Shown piece after piece: positions 1 through 6,854 of a stretch of DNA of 12,385 bases. The translations under genes were made by a program, and so were the position numbers. The stretch comes from Prevotellaceae bacterium (GTDB taxonomy: Bacteria > Bacteroidota > Bacteroidia > Bacteroidales > UBA932). The stretch spans positions 1 to 12,385 of the forward strand of contig JAISRS010000396.1 in assembly GCA_031273485.1 (NCBI GenBank). Direction: 5' to 3'. The first letter of the stretch is position 1; every line of letters starts with the position of its first letter. A model generated the notes under the pieces. It ran no database searches and was not told the DNA's origin. It saw nothing but the letters and a program-made list of their open reading frames with translations.

Positions 1-45
1 CGACCTCTTCGTTCTACGTAGCATCATTGGTAGGCGTAAGCCGAA

Positions 46-78
46 GCAATGACGACAAGCGCAGTCATTGCGACTTTT
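46..78 (+). terminator. Hairpin with T-tract, possible terminator or REP-like unit
   Basis: GCAATGAC (46-53) and GTCATTGC (64-71) form a perfect 8-bp stem around a 10-nt loop, and GACTTTTTC follows directly. This has the form of an intrinsic terminator for a gene lying to the left of the window. The GTCATTGCGA core also resembles short palindromic repeats found between genes in many bacteria, so it may be a repeat rather than a functional terminator. Confidence 0.4.
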
Positions 79-131
79 TCAACAATATACTATCGAAAAA
101 ATTTGTGTAGATACTATTGTCTACATGGGTA

Positions 132-149
132 GGCGTTGCGTGCAACGCC
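132..149. repeat. Perfect short palindrome
   Basis: GGCGTTGC and GCAACGCC are perfect 8-base complements separated by GT. It sits in the same gene-free stretch as the 46-71 hairpin. A related word (AACGTTGCATGCG) appears after galU near 5653, suggesting debris of one palindromic repeat type on both sides of the sugar genes. Confidence 0.45.
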
Positions 150-213
150 CCGTTCGGCGTAGCGACAGCCCGAAACTAAGCAGACTACCGTTCGACGTAG
201 CGTCATCTTCCTC

Positions 214-241
214 CATAGCGCCTCAAAAATAAGATTTAGCC
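214..241 (+). repeat. Dispersed repeat, copy 1 (CATAGCGCCTCAAAA core)
   Basis: This copy reads CATAGCGCCTCAAAA, then ATAAGATTTAGCC. It is nearly identical to the reverse complement of 5819-5845 and to 5976-6000. A short pyrimidine-rich CCTC stretch precedes the core in all three copies once they are put in the same orientation. Confidence 0.65.
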
Positions 242-355
242 AATATCATCTCAATTATTAATATGAAAATCATGCGGCGGATTATTCCGCTCCAAGGCGG
301 AGGGATTGCGGAACTATGCGTTTTTTTTGCAGAGCCAAAGCCCTTTACAAAATAA

Positions 356-387
356 TTTGTTCATTAAAAATAAACGATGTACTTTTG
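356..387 (+). promoter_or_regulatory. Bacteroides-type promoter for the carboxyltransferase gene
   Basis: TACTTTTG at 380-387 matches the Bacteroidota -7 consensus TAnnTTTG exactly. TTTG at 356-359 matches the -33 element with a 20-nt spacer, inside the usual 19-21 range. Transcription would start near 393-396, leaving a leader of about 20 nt before the ATG at 413. The bases before the ATG are A/T-rich with no Shine-Dalgarno sequence, as is usual in this phylum. Confidence 0.7.
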
Positions 388-412
388 CCACGTTTTTTAA
401 ATAAAAATTAAT

Positions 413-2203
413 ATGAGACGAGAAATTAAATTTAGCCTTTTATATCGGGACATGTGGCAGTCCTCCGGAAAATACGTGCCTCGAATAGACCAACTGGAAC
501 AAATTGCCCCCGTGATAATTGAAATGGGTTGTTTTGCAAGAATAGAAACAAACGGAGGCGCTGCGGAACAGGTGAATTTGCTGTATGGCGAAAATCCTAA
601 TAAATCCGTAAGAGCATTTACAAAACCTTTTAATCGGGCAGGTATTCAAACACACATGTTAGACAGAGGTTTAAACGGTATCAGGATGAATCCCGTACCT
701 GCCGACGTCAGGAAACTGATGTATAAAGTAAAGAAAGCTCAGGGAGTGGATATTACCCGCATTTTCTGCGGATTGAACGACGTTCGGAATATAATTCCTT
801 CTATTGCTTATGCAAAAGAAGCGGGAATGATTCCGCAGGCGGCTTTGTGCATAACCCATTCGCCCGTGCATACGGTTGATTATTACGTAACCATGGCGTC
901 AGAACTGATTGAAAACGGAGCAGAAGAAATCTGTCTGAAAGATATGGCGGGAATAGGACGTCCGCACAGCAACGGACAAATAGTGAAAGGAATAAAAGAT
1001 AAATATCCGCATATCCCTGTTCAGTATCACGGACATAGCGGACCCGGTTTTTCCGTAGCCTCAATGCTTGAAGTTGCAAAAGCGGGAGCAGATATTATTG
1101 ATGTTGCAATGGAGCCTCTTTCGTGGGGAATGGTGCATCCGGATATTATAACCATACAGGCAATGCTCAAAGATGCAGGGTTTTCCGTACCCGACATCAA
1201 TATGGAGGCATACATGGAGGCATATCGCCTTACACAATCATTTATTGACGACTTTTTAGGCTATTTCATCGACCCTTCTAATAAAATAATGACATCATTA
1301 TTAGTTGGATGCGGATTGCCCGGAGGCATGATGGGTTCCATGATGGCAGACCTTAAAGGCATACACAATGCAATTAACATGGCATTACGCCAAAATAACA
1401 AACCGGAAGTCAGTCTGAATAATCTTGTAGTACAGCTGTTTCGGGAAGTTGAGTATGTATGGCCCAAACTCGGTTATCCTCCTTTGGTAACACCTTTCAG
1501 TCAATATGTTAAAAACATTGCTTTGATGAACATCCTGTCAAAAGCTAAGGGAGAACCGCCGTTTTCCAATATCGACAAGGACAGCCTGAACATGATCACC
1601 GGCAAAATGGGAAAACTCCCCGGTGAATTGGCTCCGGAAATAATAGAAATAGTGAACGCCAAAGGTCTGGAATTTTATACCGGAAATCCACAAGCCCCCT
1701 ACCCCGATGTATTGGAGGAATACAAAAAAGAGATGAAAGCAAATAACTGGGACTTCGGCGAAGATGACGAAGAATTATTTGAACTCGCAATGCACGACCG
1801 CCAATACAGAGATTATAAATCGGGACTCGCCAAACAAAGATTTAATCAGGAATTGGAAGCAGCCAAAGAAAAAGCAGGCGCTCCCAAAATAATTACGCGT
1901 CCGGTTGTGGAATTGCCCAAATTCGACGTTCAAAAAGTACGGGAATTGTATCCTACAGCTCAAGCCGTTCAGGCAACCTGCAAAGGAACAGTGATATGGC
2001 AATACGACATTGAAGATAAATCCACAGCTCCCGTAGCAGGTACGGAATTTAAAAAAGGAGATACAATTTGTTTCATCGAAGCCTATTACGGTTTAGAAAC
2101 TGTGAAAGCCCTATCCGACGGCAAACTTGTTCAAGTGGAAACAGCTCAAGGCGATAAAGTGGAAAAAAATCAAGTAATAGCGTTTATGAATTATAAATTA
2201 TGA
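413..2203 (+). CDS. oadA: OadA/PycB-type carboxyltransferase with a biotinyl-like C-terminal domain lacking the biotin lysine
   Basis: This 596-residue protein belongs to the oxaloacetate decarboxylase alpha / pyruvate carboxylase subunit B family, which moves CO2 between biotin and pyruvate/oxaloacetate in the cytoplasm. The catalytic carboxyltransferase barrel covers about residues 5-270. Metal-site residues are visible: D13 in RDMWQS, K176 in KDMAG (the lysine that is carbamylated in the family) and H206/H208 in YHGHSGPG. A PYC/OADA domain follows to about 480, then a charged linker. Residues 530-596 resemble a biotinyl/lipoyl domain (APVAGTEFKKGDTICFIEA). Where EAMKM normally carries biotin on lysine, this protein has EAYYGLE (556-562), with Y559 in the lysine position. 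The barrel is strongly conserved, so the enzyme is probably active, perhaps with a separate biotin carrier. No oadB/oadG partner or biotin carboxylase is adjacent. The gene is alone between its own promoter and a terminator. Confidence 0.85.
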   Translation: MRREIKFSLLYRDMWQSSGKYVPRIDQLEQIAPVIIEMGCFARIETNGGAAEQVNLLYGENPNKSVRAFTKPFNRAGIQTHMLDRGLNGIRMNPVPADVRKLMYKVKKAQGVDITRIFCGLNDVRNIIPSIAYAKEAGMIPQAALCITHSPVHTVDYYVTMASELIENGAEEICLKDMAGIGRPHSNGQIVKGIKDKYPHIPVQYHGHSGPGFSVASMLEVAKAGADIIDVAMEPLSWGMVHPDIITIQAMLKDAGFSVPDINMEAYMEAYRLTQSFIDDFLGYFIDPSNKIMTSLLVGCGLPGGMMGSMMADLKGIHNAINMALRQNNKPEVSLNNLVVQLFREVEYVWPKLGYPPLVTPFSQYVKNIALMNILSKAKGEPPFSNIDKDSLNMITGKMGKLPGELAPEIIEIVNAKGLEFYTGNPQAPYPDVLEEYKKEMKANNWDFGEDDEELFELAMHDRQYRDYKSGLAKQRFNQELEAAKEKAGAPKIITRPVVELPKFDVQKVRELYPTAQAVQATCKGTVIWQYDIEDKSTAPVAGTEFKKGDTICFIEAYYGLETVKALSDGKLVQVETAQGDKVEKNQVIAFMNYKL

Positions 2204-2230
2204 ACGATGAACGATGAAGAGCGCGAAGCA

Positions 2231-2251
2231 AAAAAATCCGAAGGATTTTTT
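2231..2251 (+). terminator. Intrinsic terminator after the carboxyltransferase gene
   Basis: AAAAAATCC (2231-2239) pairs perfectly with GGATTTTTT (2243-2251) around a GAA loop, 27 nt past the stop codon. The stem is A/T-rich and carries its own T-run, so it could act in either direction. Confidence 0.6.
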
Positions 2252-2360
2252 AATTCGTGTAATTCGATAAAATTCGTGGAAAAAATTCGTGTGATTCGTG
2301 TAATTCGTGGATAAATAAAAAAATTCGCAGAATTTTAATTCGTTCAATTTGTTTAATTCG
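2252..2360 (+). repeat. Degenerate AATTCGTG short-repeat cluster
   Basis: The word AATTCG, often followed by TGTAATTCG or TGG, recurs about eight times (for example GTGTAATTCGTGG near 2298-2310, with variants AATTCGATAAAATTCG and AATTCGTTCAATTTG). Copies are irregularly spaced and diverged. Similar AATTCGTGTAATTCGTGG strings are familiar noncoding filler in Bacteroidales intergenic DNA. No function is known to me. Confidence 0.6.
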
Positions 2361-2583
2361 GTGACAAAAGACAAAATCCGTGGCGAAAGAAAAACGTGGA
2401 GAAAGTGGATGATATGCAACATTGGGGACGCTTTTTTCGTCTTAGCAGCGGACGTTTGACGGAAGAGTATAAGGTTAAGATAAATACTTTGTCGGACGAT
2501 GAAAATATTTACGCATGATGATTAATATACCGCATGAATTAAGTATATTACAAATGATATAAGCAACTAAAAAAAGATTTTGC

Positions 2584-3639
2584 ATGAAAAGAAACATATT
2601 GATTACCGGAGGAGCCGGTTTTATCGGTTCACACCTTGTTCGGCTGTTTGTGAACAATTATCCCGAATACAATATAATTAACACCGACAAGCTGACTTAT
2701 GCCGGAAATTTGGCAAATTTAAAAGATATGGAAAATAAGCCAAATTACACTTTTGTGAAAGCAGATATTTGTGATTTTCCGGCGATTCGGTCCGTGTTCA
2801 CAAAATACAATATCAACGGAGTAATACATTTGGCAGCCGAAAGTCATGTGGACAGGTCGATTAAAGACCCGTTTTCTTTTGCGCAAACAAATGTCATGGG
2901 AACATTAGCGCTGTTGCAGGCGGCAAAAACAGCATGGAACACATTCGATAACAAGCTGTTTTACCATATTTCCACCGACGAAGTGTATGGCTCGCTCGGA
3001 AACGAAGGCTTTTTCACCGAAACCACCCCCTACAACCCACATTCGCCATATTCGGCTTCCAAAGCCTCGTCCGACCACTTTGTGAGAGCTTTCCACGACA
3101 CTTACGGGTTGCCCGCCATAGTTTCAAACTGTTCAAATAACTATGGACCATATCAATTCCCCGAAAAACTGATTCCGTTATTTATTAACAATATCCGCAA
3201 CAACAAACCCCTGCCCGTTTACGGAAAAGGCGAAAACGTGCGCGACTGGCTCTATGTAATTGACCATGCCAGAGCCATTGACGTTATATTTCACAACGGA
3301 AAAATCGGAGAAACCTACAATATAGGAGGTTTCAACGAATGGAAAAATATCGACCTCATAAAAGTAATGATTAAAGTCACCGACCGACTATTGGGAAGAA
3401 AGGAAGGAGAATCCGAAAAATTAATAACTTATGTCACCGACCGAGCGGGACATGATTTGCGATATGCCATAGATTCCAACAAGTTAAAAAACGAGCTGGG
3501 ATGGCAACCCTCACTGCAATTCGAGGAAGGAATAGAAAAAACAGTTCAATGGTATTTAGATAATCAGGAATGGCTGGATAACGTTACAAGCGGAGCATAT
3601 CGGGAATATTATAAGAAAATGTACGGCAACGCCATATAA
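2584..3639 (+). CDS. rfbB: dTDP-glucose 4,6-dehydratase
   Basis: This 351-residue extended short-chain dehydrogenase converts dTDP-glucose to dTDP-4-keto-6-deoxyglucose in the cytoplasm, the second step towards dTDP-rhamnose and other deoxysugars for surface polysaccharides. The NAD-binding Rossmann motif GGAGFIG is at residues 9-15. The dehydratase triad T131-D132-E133 lies in STDEVYG, and the catalytic Y156xxxK160 in YSASK. NCSNNYGPYQFPEKLIP and GENVRDWLYV are hallmark RmlB segments. Length is close to the family norm (about 350-360); the loop between STDEVYG and YSASK is short compared with some Bacteroides homologues. It is the first gene of a same-strand run with the kinase (31-nt gap) and galU (62-nt gap), which suggests an operon. 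The usual partners rfbA, rfbC and rfbD are not in the window. Confidence 0.93.
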   Translation: MKRNILITGGAGFIGSHLVRLFVNNYPEYNIINTDKLTYAGNLANLKDMENKPNYTFVKADICDFPAIRSVFTKYNINGVIHLAAESHVDRSIKDPFSFAQTNVMGTLALLQAAKTAWNTFDNKLFYHISTDEVYGSLGNEGFFTETTPYNPHSPYSASKASSDHFVRAFHDTYGLPAIVSNCSNNYGPYQFPEKLIPLFINNIRNNKPLPVYGKGENVRDWLYVIDHARAIDVIFHNGKIGETYNIGGFNEWKNIDLIKVMIKVTDRLLGRKEGESEKLITYVTDRAGHDLRYAIDSNKLKNELGWQPSLQFEEGIEKTVQWYLDNQEWLDNVTSGAYREYYKKMYGNAI

Positions 3640-3670
3640 ATCAAACGAAAAAAATAAAACACACAGAATT

Positions 3671-4666
3671 ATGATTATAGAAAATAGAGCGTATGCTCGC
3701 GCCGGATTGTTGGGAAATCCGTCGGACGGATATTTCGGAAAAACCATATCAATTATAATTAAGAATTTCGGAGCGATTGTTTCGCTGTATCAAACGCCGG
3801 AATTAGTGCTGGAAGAAATGGACGAAGACAAGAATACTTTCCGAAATATCTACCACTTAACGGAAACCGTCAGGCAAAAAGGCTACTATGGCGGACGACG
3901 CCTGCTGAAAGCCATGATTAAAAGATTTTACGAATATTGTGAAGACAATAAAATCAGGTTATCGAACAAAAATTTTACCCTCCGCTATCAGTCGTCAATC
4001 CCGCGACAGGTGGGCTTGGCAGGCTCAAGCGCGATTATGACGGCAACCATCCGAGCTTTGATGCGATTCTATGAGGTGGAAATCCCTATGGAACAAATAC
4101 CTAATATTGTCCTTGCCGCCGAAAAAGAAGAATTGGGCATAAATGCAGGACTTCAGGACAGGGTTATACAAGTGTATGAAGGATGCGTGTTTATGGATTT
4201 TAACAAGGATTATTTCGATAAACACAAATATGGAAGATACGAACGTATTGAGGCGCAATTATTACCCAAATTATATCTGGCTTATAAAACCGATTTGAGT
4301 AAGGTGTCGGGCGCTGTGTTCAACAACCTGAAAGAACGTTTTGAAAATGGAGATGAGTTTGTGCTGAAAACCATACGCGAACTTGCAGATGTAGCGGAAC
4401 AGGGTAAAAAAGCCATACTGAACAGGGATTATGAACTGTTGAATGAGTTAATAGACCATAATTTCGACCTTCGGTGTAAAATAATGAATATCTCCGACAG
4501 TAATATGGAACTTGTGCGAGTTGCAAGAGAATCGGGCGCTTCGGCTAAATTTACCGGTTCCGGAGGCGCAATAATCGGAATGTACAAGGACGACGATGTG
4601 TTGAGTAAACTCATTGTTAATCTGAAAAAAATAAATGCAAGAGTTATTAAACCTTATATTGTGTAG
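3671..4666 (+). CDS. GHMP-family sugar kinase, glucuronokinase-like
   Basis: This 331-residue protein is a GHMP-superfamily small-molecule kinase. The ATP-binding motif 2 reads PRQVGLAGSSA (residues 111-121), motif 3 reads KFTGSGGA (293-300), and GLQDR contains a candidate catalytic aspartate (D163). The N-terminus (RAYARAGLLGNPSDGYFGKT) and the segments GYYGGRRLL, NFTLRY and SIPRQVGLAGSSA closely resemble plant glucuronokinase as I remember it. That enzyme phosphorylates D-glucuronate at C1 and is about 360 residues long. Known relatives with other substrates (heptose-7-phosphate kinase, fucokinase, galactokinase) begin differently. Placement directly before galU suggests that the product sugar-1-phosphate goes on to a UDP-sugar. 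The family is certain; glucuronate as the substrate is an inference from similarity and context. Confidence 0.8.
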   Translation: MIIENRAYARAGLLGNPSDGYFGKTISIIIKNFGAIVSLYQTPELVLEEMDEDKNTFRNIYHLTETVRQKGYYGGRRLLKAMIKRFYEYCEDNKIRLSNKNFTLRYQSSIPRQVGLAGSSAIMTATIRALMRFYEVEIPMEQIPNIVLAAEKEELGINAGLQDRVIQVYEGCVFMDFNKDYFDKHKYGRYERIEAQLLPKLYLAYKTDLSKVSGAVFNNLKERFENGDEFVLKTIRELADVAEQGKKAILNRDYELLNELIDHNFDLRCKIMNISDSNMELVRVARESGASAKFTGSGGAIIGMYKDDDVLSKLIVNLKKINARVIKPYIV

Positions 4667-4728
4667 CTTAATGGTATTGATACAATATCAAATCGTATTA
4701 AAATAAACATATTAAAATAAATTTAAAG

Positions 4729-5607
4729 ATGATAAAAAAAGCTGTTATTCCTGCTGCGGGTCTCGGTACGCGTTTTTTGCCCGCAACTAAAGCTCAACCT
4801 AAAGAAATGCTGCCGATTATCGACACGCCCACAATACAGTATGTTGTGCAGGAATGTGTGGATTCGGGCATAGAGGATATACTCATAATTTCGGGTAAGG
4901 GAAAACGTTCTATTGAAGACCATTTCGACCGCAATCCCGAACTGGAATCTCATATCCACGCACAGGACGAGGCTCTGTATAACCAGCTTCGCCACATAGA
5001 GAGTATGGCTAACATACACTTTATAAGACAAAAAGAACTGAACGGACTGGGCGACGCAATTTATCACGCACGTTTTCACTGTGGAAACGAACCTTTTGCT
5101 GTGTTGCTCGGCGACACTATCATAGATTCTGTGATTCCCGTTACTCAACAATTGATTGATGCTTACGAACAATATCATCAGAGCGTGATTGCAGTAGAAG
5201 AAGTTCCCTGGGATAAGGTGTCAAGATACGGAATAGTGGGCGGTCAACCGCTGAACAACAGAATTATGCAACTATCGGAACTTGTCGAAAAACCGGAAAG
5301 AAGCACCGCTCCTTCCAATTTGGCTATCGCAGGAAGATATATACTGACTCCACAGATTTTTAGCGCTTTGGAAAAAACAGAACGAGGCAAAAATAACGAA
5401 ATACAACTCACCGACGCTCTGCGAATAATACTCAAACAGGACAATATTGTTGCATCCACAATCGAAGGAAAACGTTACGATATTGGAAATAAATTGGATT
5501 TTCTGAAAACAACCGTCGAATTTGCACTGAAACGTAAAGAATTTGCCGCCGAATTTGAAGCCTTTATCAGAGAAACAATTAAAAATATTGATGAATCCGA
5601 AAAATAA
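4729..5607 (+). CDS. galU: UTP-glucose-1-phosphate uridylyltransferase
   Basis: This 292-residue cytoplasmic nucleotidyltransferase makes UDP-glucose from UTP and glucose-1-phosphate, feeding glycan and cell-envelope synthesis. The signature nucleotide-binding stretch AAGLGTRFLPATK (residues 9-21) leads into QPKEMLP with K25. GLGDA (106-110), the metal-binding D129 in LGDTIID, VEKP (186-189) and GKRYDIGNK (247-255) follow in the order expected for GalU/GtaB. Length matches B. subtilis GtaB and is slightly shorter than E. coli GalU. It is the last gene of the rfbB-kinase-galU run. If the preceding kinase makes glucuronate-1-phosphate, this enzyme or a broad-specificity relative would be the obvious next step to UDP-glucuronate, but strict GalU proteins prefer glucose-1-phosphate. 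No clear terminator follows; a weak CCGAA/TTCGG stem straddles the stop codon. Confidence 0.93.
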   Translation: MIKKAVIPAAGLGTRFLPATKAQPKEMLPIIDTPTIQYVVQECVDSGIEDILIISGKGKRSIEDHFDRNPELESHIHAQDEALYNQLRHIESMANIHFIRQKELNGLGDAIYHARFHCGNEPFAVLLGDTIIDSVIPVTQQLIDAYEQYHQSVIAVEEVPWDKVSRYGIVGGQPLNNRIMQLSELVEKPERSTAPSNLAIAGRYILTPQIFSALEKTERGKNNEIQLTDALRIILKQDNIVASTIEGKRYDIGNKLDFLKTTVEFALKRKEFAAEFEAFIRETIKNIDESEK

Positions 5608-5688
5608 ATTCGGTCATGGATTAAATGACGGATTTATCATGTAGTCAACGAAACGTTGCATGCGCTATTACTATAACGTATGTAACGA

Positions 5689-5790
5689 TTACCGAAACAG
5701 TGTGTACAATACAAATCCCGTCGTCGCTACCCCTAAGCCGGACAAGCTGAATCCAAGAGTGTATTTGACTGCGTCGAACTTACGTTTCAT
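5689..5790 (-). CDS. Possible small membrane peptide
   Basis: The minus strand has an ATG at 5790 opening 33 codons to a TAA at 5689-5691. The peptide starts with basic MKRKFDAVKY, continues with an uncharged hydrophobic stretch (LGFSLSGLGVATTGFVLY, about residues 12-29) and ends LFR. That layout fits a single membrane-spanning peptide with a positive N-terminus. I recognise no family. An open frame this short can easily occur by chance, and no good promoter is visible upstream on that strand. It points away from the susC leader. Confidence 0.2.
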   Translation of the reverse strand: MKRKFDAVKYTLGFSLSGLGVATTGFVLYTLFR

Positions 5791-5818
5791 ACTAAATCGC
5801 TTTCATGTAATATATTTC

Positions 5819-5845
5819 GGCTAAATCTTATTTTGAGGCGCTATG
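5819..5845 (-). repeat. Dispersed repeat, copy 2 (inverted)
   Basis: Read on the minus strand this is CATAGCGCCTCAAAA followed by TAAGATTTAGCC, one A shorter than copy 1 at 214-241. It forms an inverted pair with 5976-6000, so the two copies bracket 130 nt of sequence. That interval includes a smaller stem (ATAACA 5916-5921 with TGTTAT 5931-5936). Confidence 0.65.
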
Positions 5846-5975
5846 GCAGGAGGCGTCGACTCCAATGACATGGTGGTTATTAATGAGATGTTTCCACTCG
5901 CTGCGCTCGGTCGACATAACACAGGTGTCTTGTTATAGGGGGGATTGGTAGCAGAGCGTATTCATCACCTCCCCT

Positions 5976-6000
5976 CATAGCGCCTCAAAAAGATTGAGCC
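5976..6000 (+). repeat. Dispersed repeat, copy 3
   Basis: CATAGCGCCTCAAAA followed by AGATTGAGCC. Relative to copy 2 (inverted) it lacks two bases after the A-run and has one substitution (ATTG for ATTT). The two copies could pair in a transcript or act as ends of a small mobile element. Confidence 0.65.
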
Positions 6001-6068
6001 TTCCTCCCTCTATCTGTTGCCGATTTCGGCATTTTGTCCTCTTATTTTCCTGAGGAGAGAAATAAAAG

Positions 6069-6158
6069 TGTAACAAATCTTTCATCAATAAAAATTTTTA
6101 TTGATGAAAAAATGACTTTTTGTATGTCTTGGAATACTGTCGAAAGAAATGTGTTACA
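6069..6158. repeat. 30-bp perfect palindrome inside an outer inverted repeat
   Basis: Bases 6080-6109 are a perfect palindrome with no loop: TTTCATCAATAAAAA on one arm, its exact complement on the other. Outside it, TGTAACAAATCTTTC (6069-6083) is mirrored by GAAAGAAATGTGTTACA (6142-6158) with two extra bases. Possible roles are a bidirectional terminator, an operator for a dimeric regulator, or the ends of a small element. Nothing in the sequence decides between these. Confidence 0.55.
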
Positions 6159-6224
6159 ATGATTAACATTTGGTTGGGGGGTGTATAAAAACGACAGTGA
6201 ACAATTCTATATATTATTTTGTTC

Positions 6225-6254
6225 ATTGCGAATTGAAAAATAGTATTAATTTTG
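6225..6254 (+). promoter_or_regulatory. Promoter candidate for the GA-tract ORF and susCD leader
   Basis: TAATTTTG at 6247-6254 matches the TAnnTTTG -7 consensus exactly. The -33 position has ATTG (6225-6228), a three-of-four match to TTTG, with an 18-nt spacer, slightly short of the usual 19-21. Transcription would start near 6260. I found no equally good promoter between here and the susC start at 6851; the best other sites (AACTTTTG 6559-6566, TACTTGTG 6627-6634) each miss one base. The susCD transcript may therefore include the GA tract. Confidence 0.5.
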
Positions 6255-6311
6255 TGCCGCATTTATTAAACTTTTTTTATTAAAGTTTTGTAACTAAAAA
6301 AAAATATAATT

Positions 6312-6479
<168 letters not shown>

Positions 6480-6850
6480 GATTTAGTGCGTGTAATCTAC
6501 TAAAAATATATTCATTACACAAAAAAAGCGTAAACATTTTTTGTGTATTTTATCATAAAACTTTTGGGGACAAATTAGACATTTACCCAAAGGTTTTTTT
6601 ATTATACCCGTACCGTACTTACGTTATACTTGTGCGGTATCCGGTTATTAACCGAATTTTAATTCAAATAAAAAAGGAGGTGTTAGCCGGACAGTAACAA
6701 AAGAATAAACCAAAACGGAACAAGTATAAGATACTGTGTTCCATCATCAAAAAGTTCAAATTATATATACCGGAAGGTATAAAAATCAGTTAATTAAAAT
6801 AAATTTTAAAGAAAACAATTAAATTAAATTAAAAAAATGAGTTTACAGCT
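6480..6850 (+). promoter_or_regulatory. Structured leader between the GA tract and susC
   Basis: This A/T-rich stretch contains several stems: ACACAAAAAA/TTTTTTGTGT (6517-6546, 10-nt loop), CGGTTA/TAACCG (6642-6654), an 11-bp stem at 6717-6742, and TATACC/GGTATA closed by a GGAA tetraloop (6766-6781). A short ORF (6837-6854) overlaps the susC start. One frame is open from the GA tract to 6697. The arrangement fits a regulated 5' untranslated region for susCD, but no known riboswitch class is recognised. Confidence 0.45.
6717..6742 (+). promoter_or_regulatory. Leader hairpin, 11-bp stem with bulged G
   Basis: GGAACAAGTAT (6717-6727) pairs with ATACT and TGTTCC (6731-6742) around an AAG loop, with one unpaired G at 6736. 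It is the strongest RNA stem in the susC leader. No T-run follows, so it is not a standard terminator; an mRNA-stability or protein-binding element is more likely. Confidence 0.45.
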
Positions 6851-6854
6851 ATGA
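6837..6854 (+). CDS. Five-codon ORF overlapping the susC start
   Basis: ATG at 6837 encodes MSLQL and stops at TGA 6852-6854, overlapping the susC start codon as ATGA. It follows a seven-base A-run, a plausible Bacteroidota initiation context. If translated, ribosomes ending here could restart on susC. It may equally be a chance ATG. Confidence 0.2.
   Translation: MSLQL

Larger units (their letters stand above)
1..412. other. Gene-free upstream region with small palindromes
   Basis: I see no convincing coding sequence here. The stretch contains two compact perfect hairpins (46-71 and 132-149), repeated CGTTC-n-CGTAGC-like words near 10, 152 and 189, one copy of a dispersed repeat at 214-241, and the promoter of the next gene at 356-387. 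The mixture of short palindromes looks like degraded REP-type intergenic repeats. A weak GC-rich stem (TCCGC/GCGGA) near 285-300 is followed by a T-run only about 20 nt later, so I do not call it a terminator. Confidence 0.6.
2204..2583. other. Repeat-rich spacer between the carboxyltransferase gene and rfbB
   Basis: The stretch begins with the repeated word GAACGAT after the stop codon and a hairpin terminator (2231-2251), followed by degenerate AATTCGTG-type repeats (2252-2360). A short open frame (ATG 2414 to TGA 2518, 34 codons) begins MQHWGRFFRLSSGRL and could be a gene remnant, but nothing supports it beyond being open. The last 60 bases are very A/T-rich. I found no exact TAnnTTTG promoter for rfbB here. 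Confidence 0.6.
5608..6311. other. Gene-poor spacer after galU
   Basis: This stretch holds a possible small minus-strand ORF (5689-5790), two inverted copies of the dispersed repeat (5819-5845 and 5976-6000) framing a palindrome-containing block, a 30-bp perfect palindrome (6080-6109) nested in a longer inverted repeat, and a promoter candidate (6225-6254). The part before about 6010 is more GC-rich than the part after it. No recognisable protein domain, tRNA or rRNA was found. Confidence 0.6.

Noticed and set aside
283..330. GC-rich stem followed by a T-run as a terminator
   Set aside because: The TCCGC/GCGGA stem is only 5 bp and about 20 nt separate it from the T-run.
2414..2518. 34-codon ORF MQHWGRFFRLSSGRL... 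before rfbB
   Set aside because: Its composition looks protein-like and it could be a gene remnant, but it is short, has no recognisable family and lies beside repeat debris; kept only as a note in the spacer entry.
4723..5178. 151-codon minus-strand open frame opposite galU
   Set aside because: Antisense to conserved GalU motifs; no domain recognised.
6674..6682. Perfect Shine-Dalgarno-like AAGGAGGTG
   Set aside because: No ATG follows at a usable distance, the frame after the overlapping GTG stops within six codons, and Bacteroidota rarely depend on such sites.
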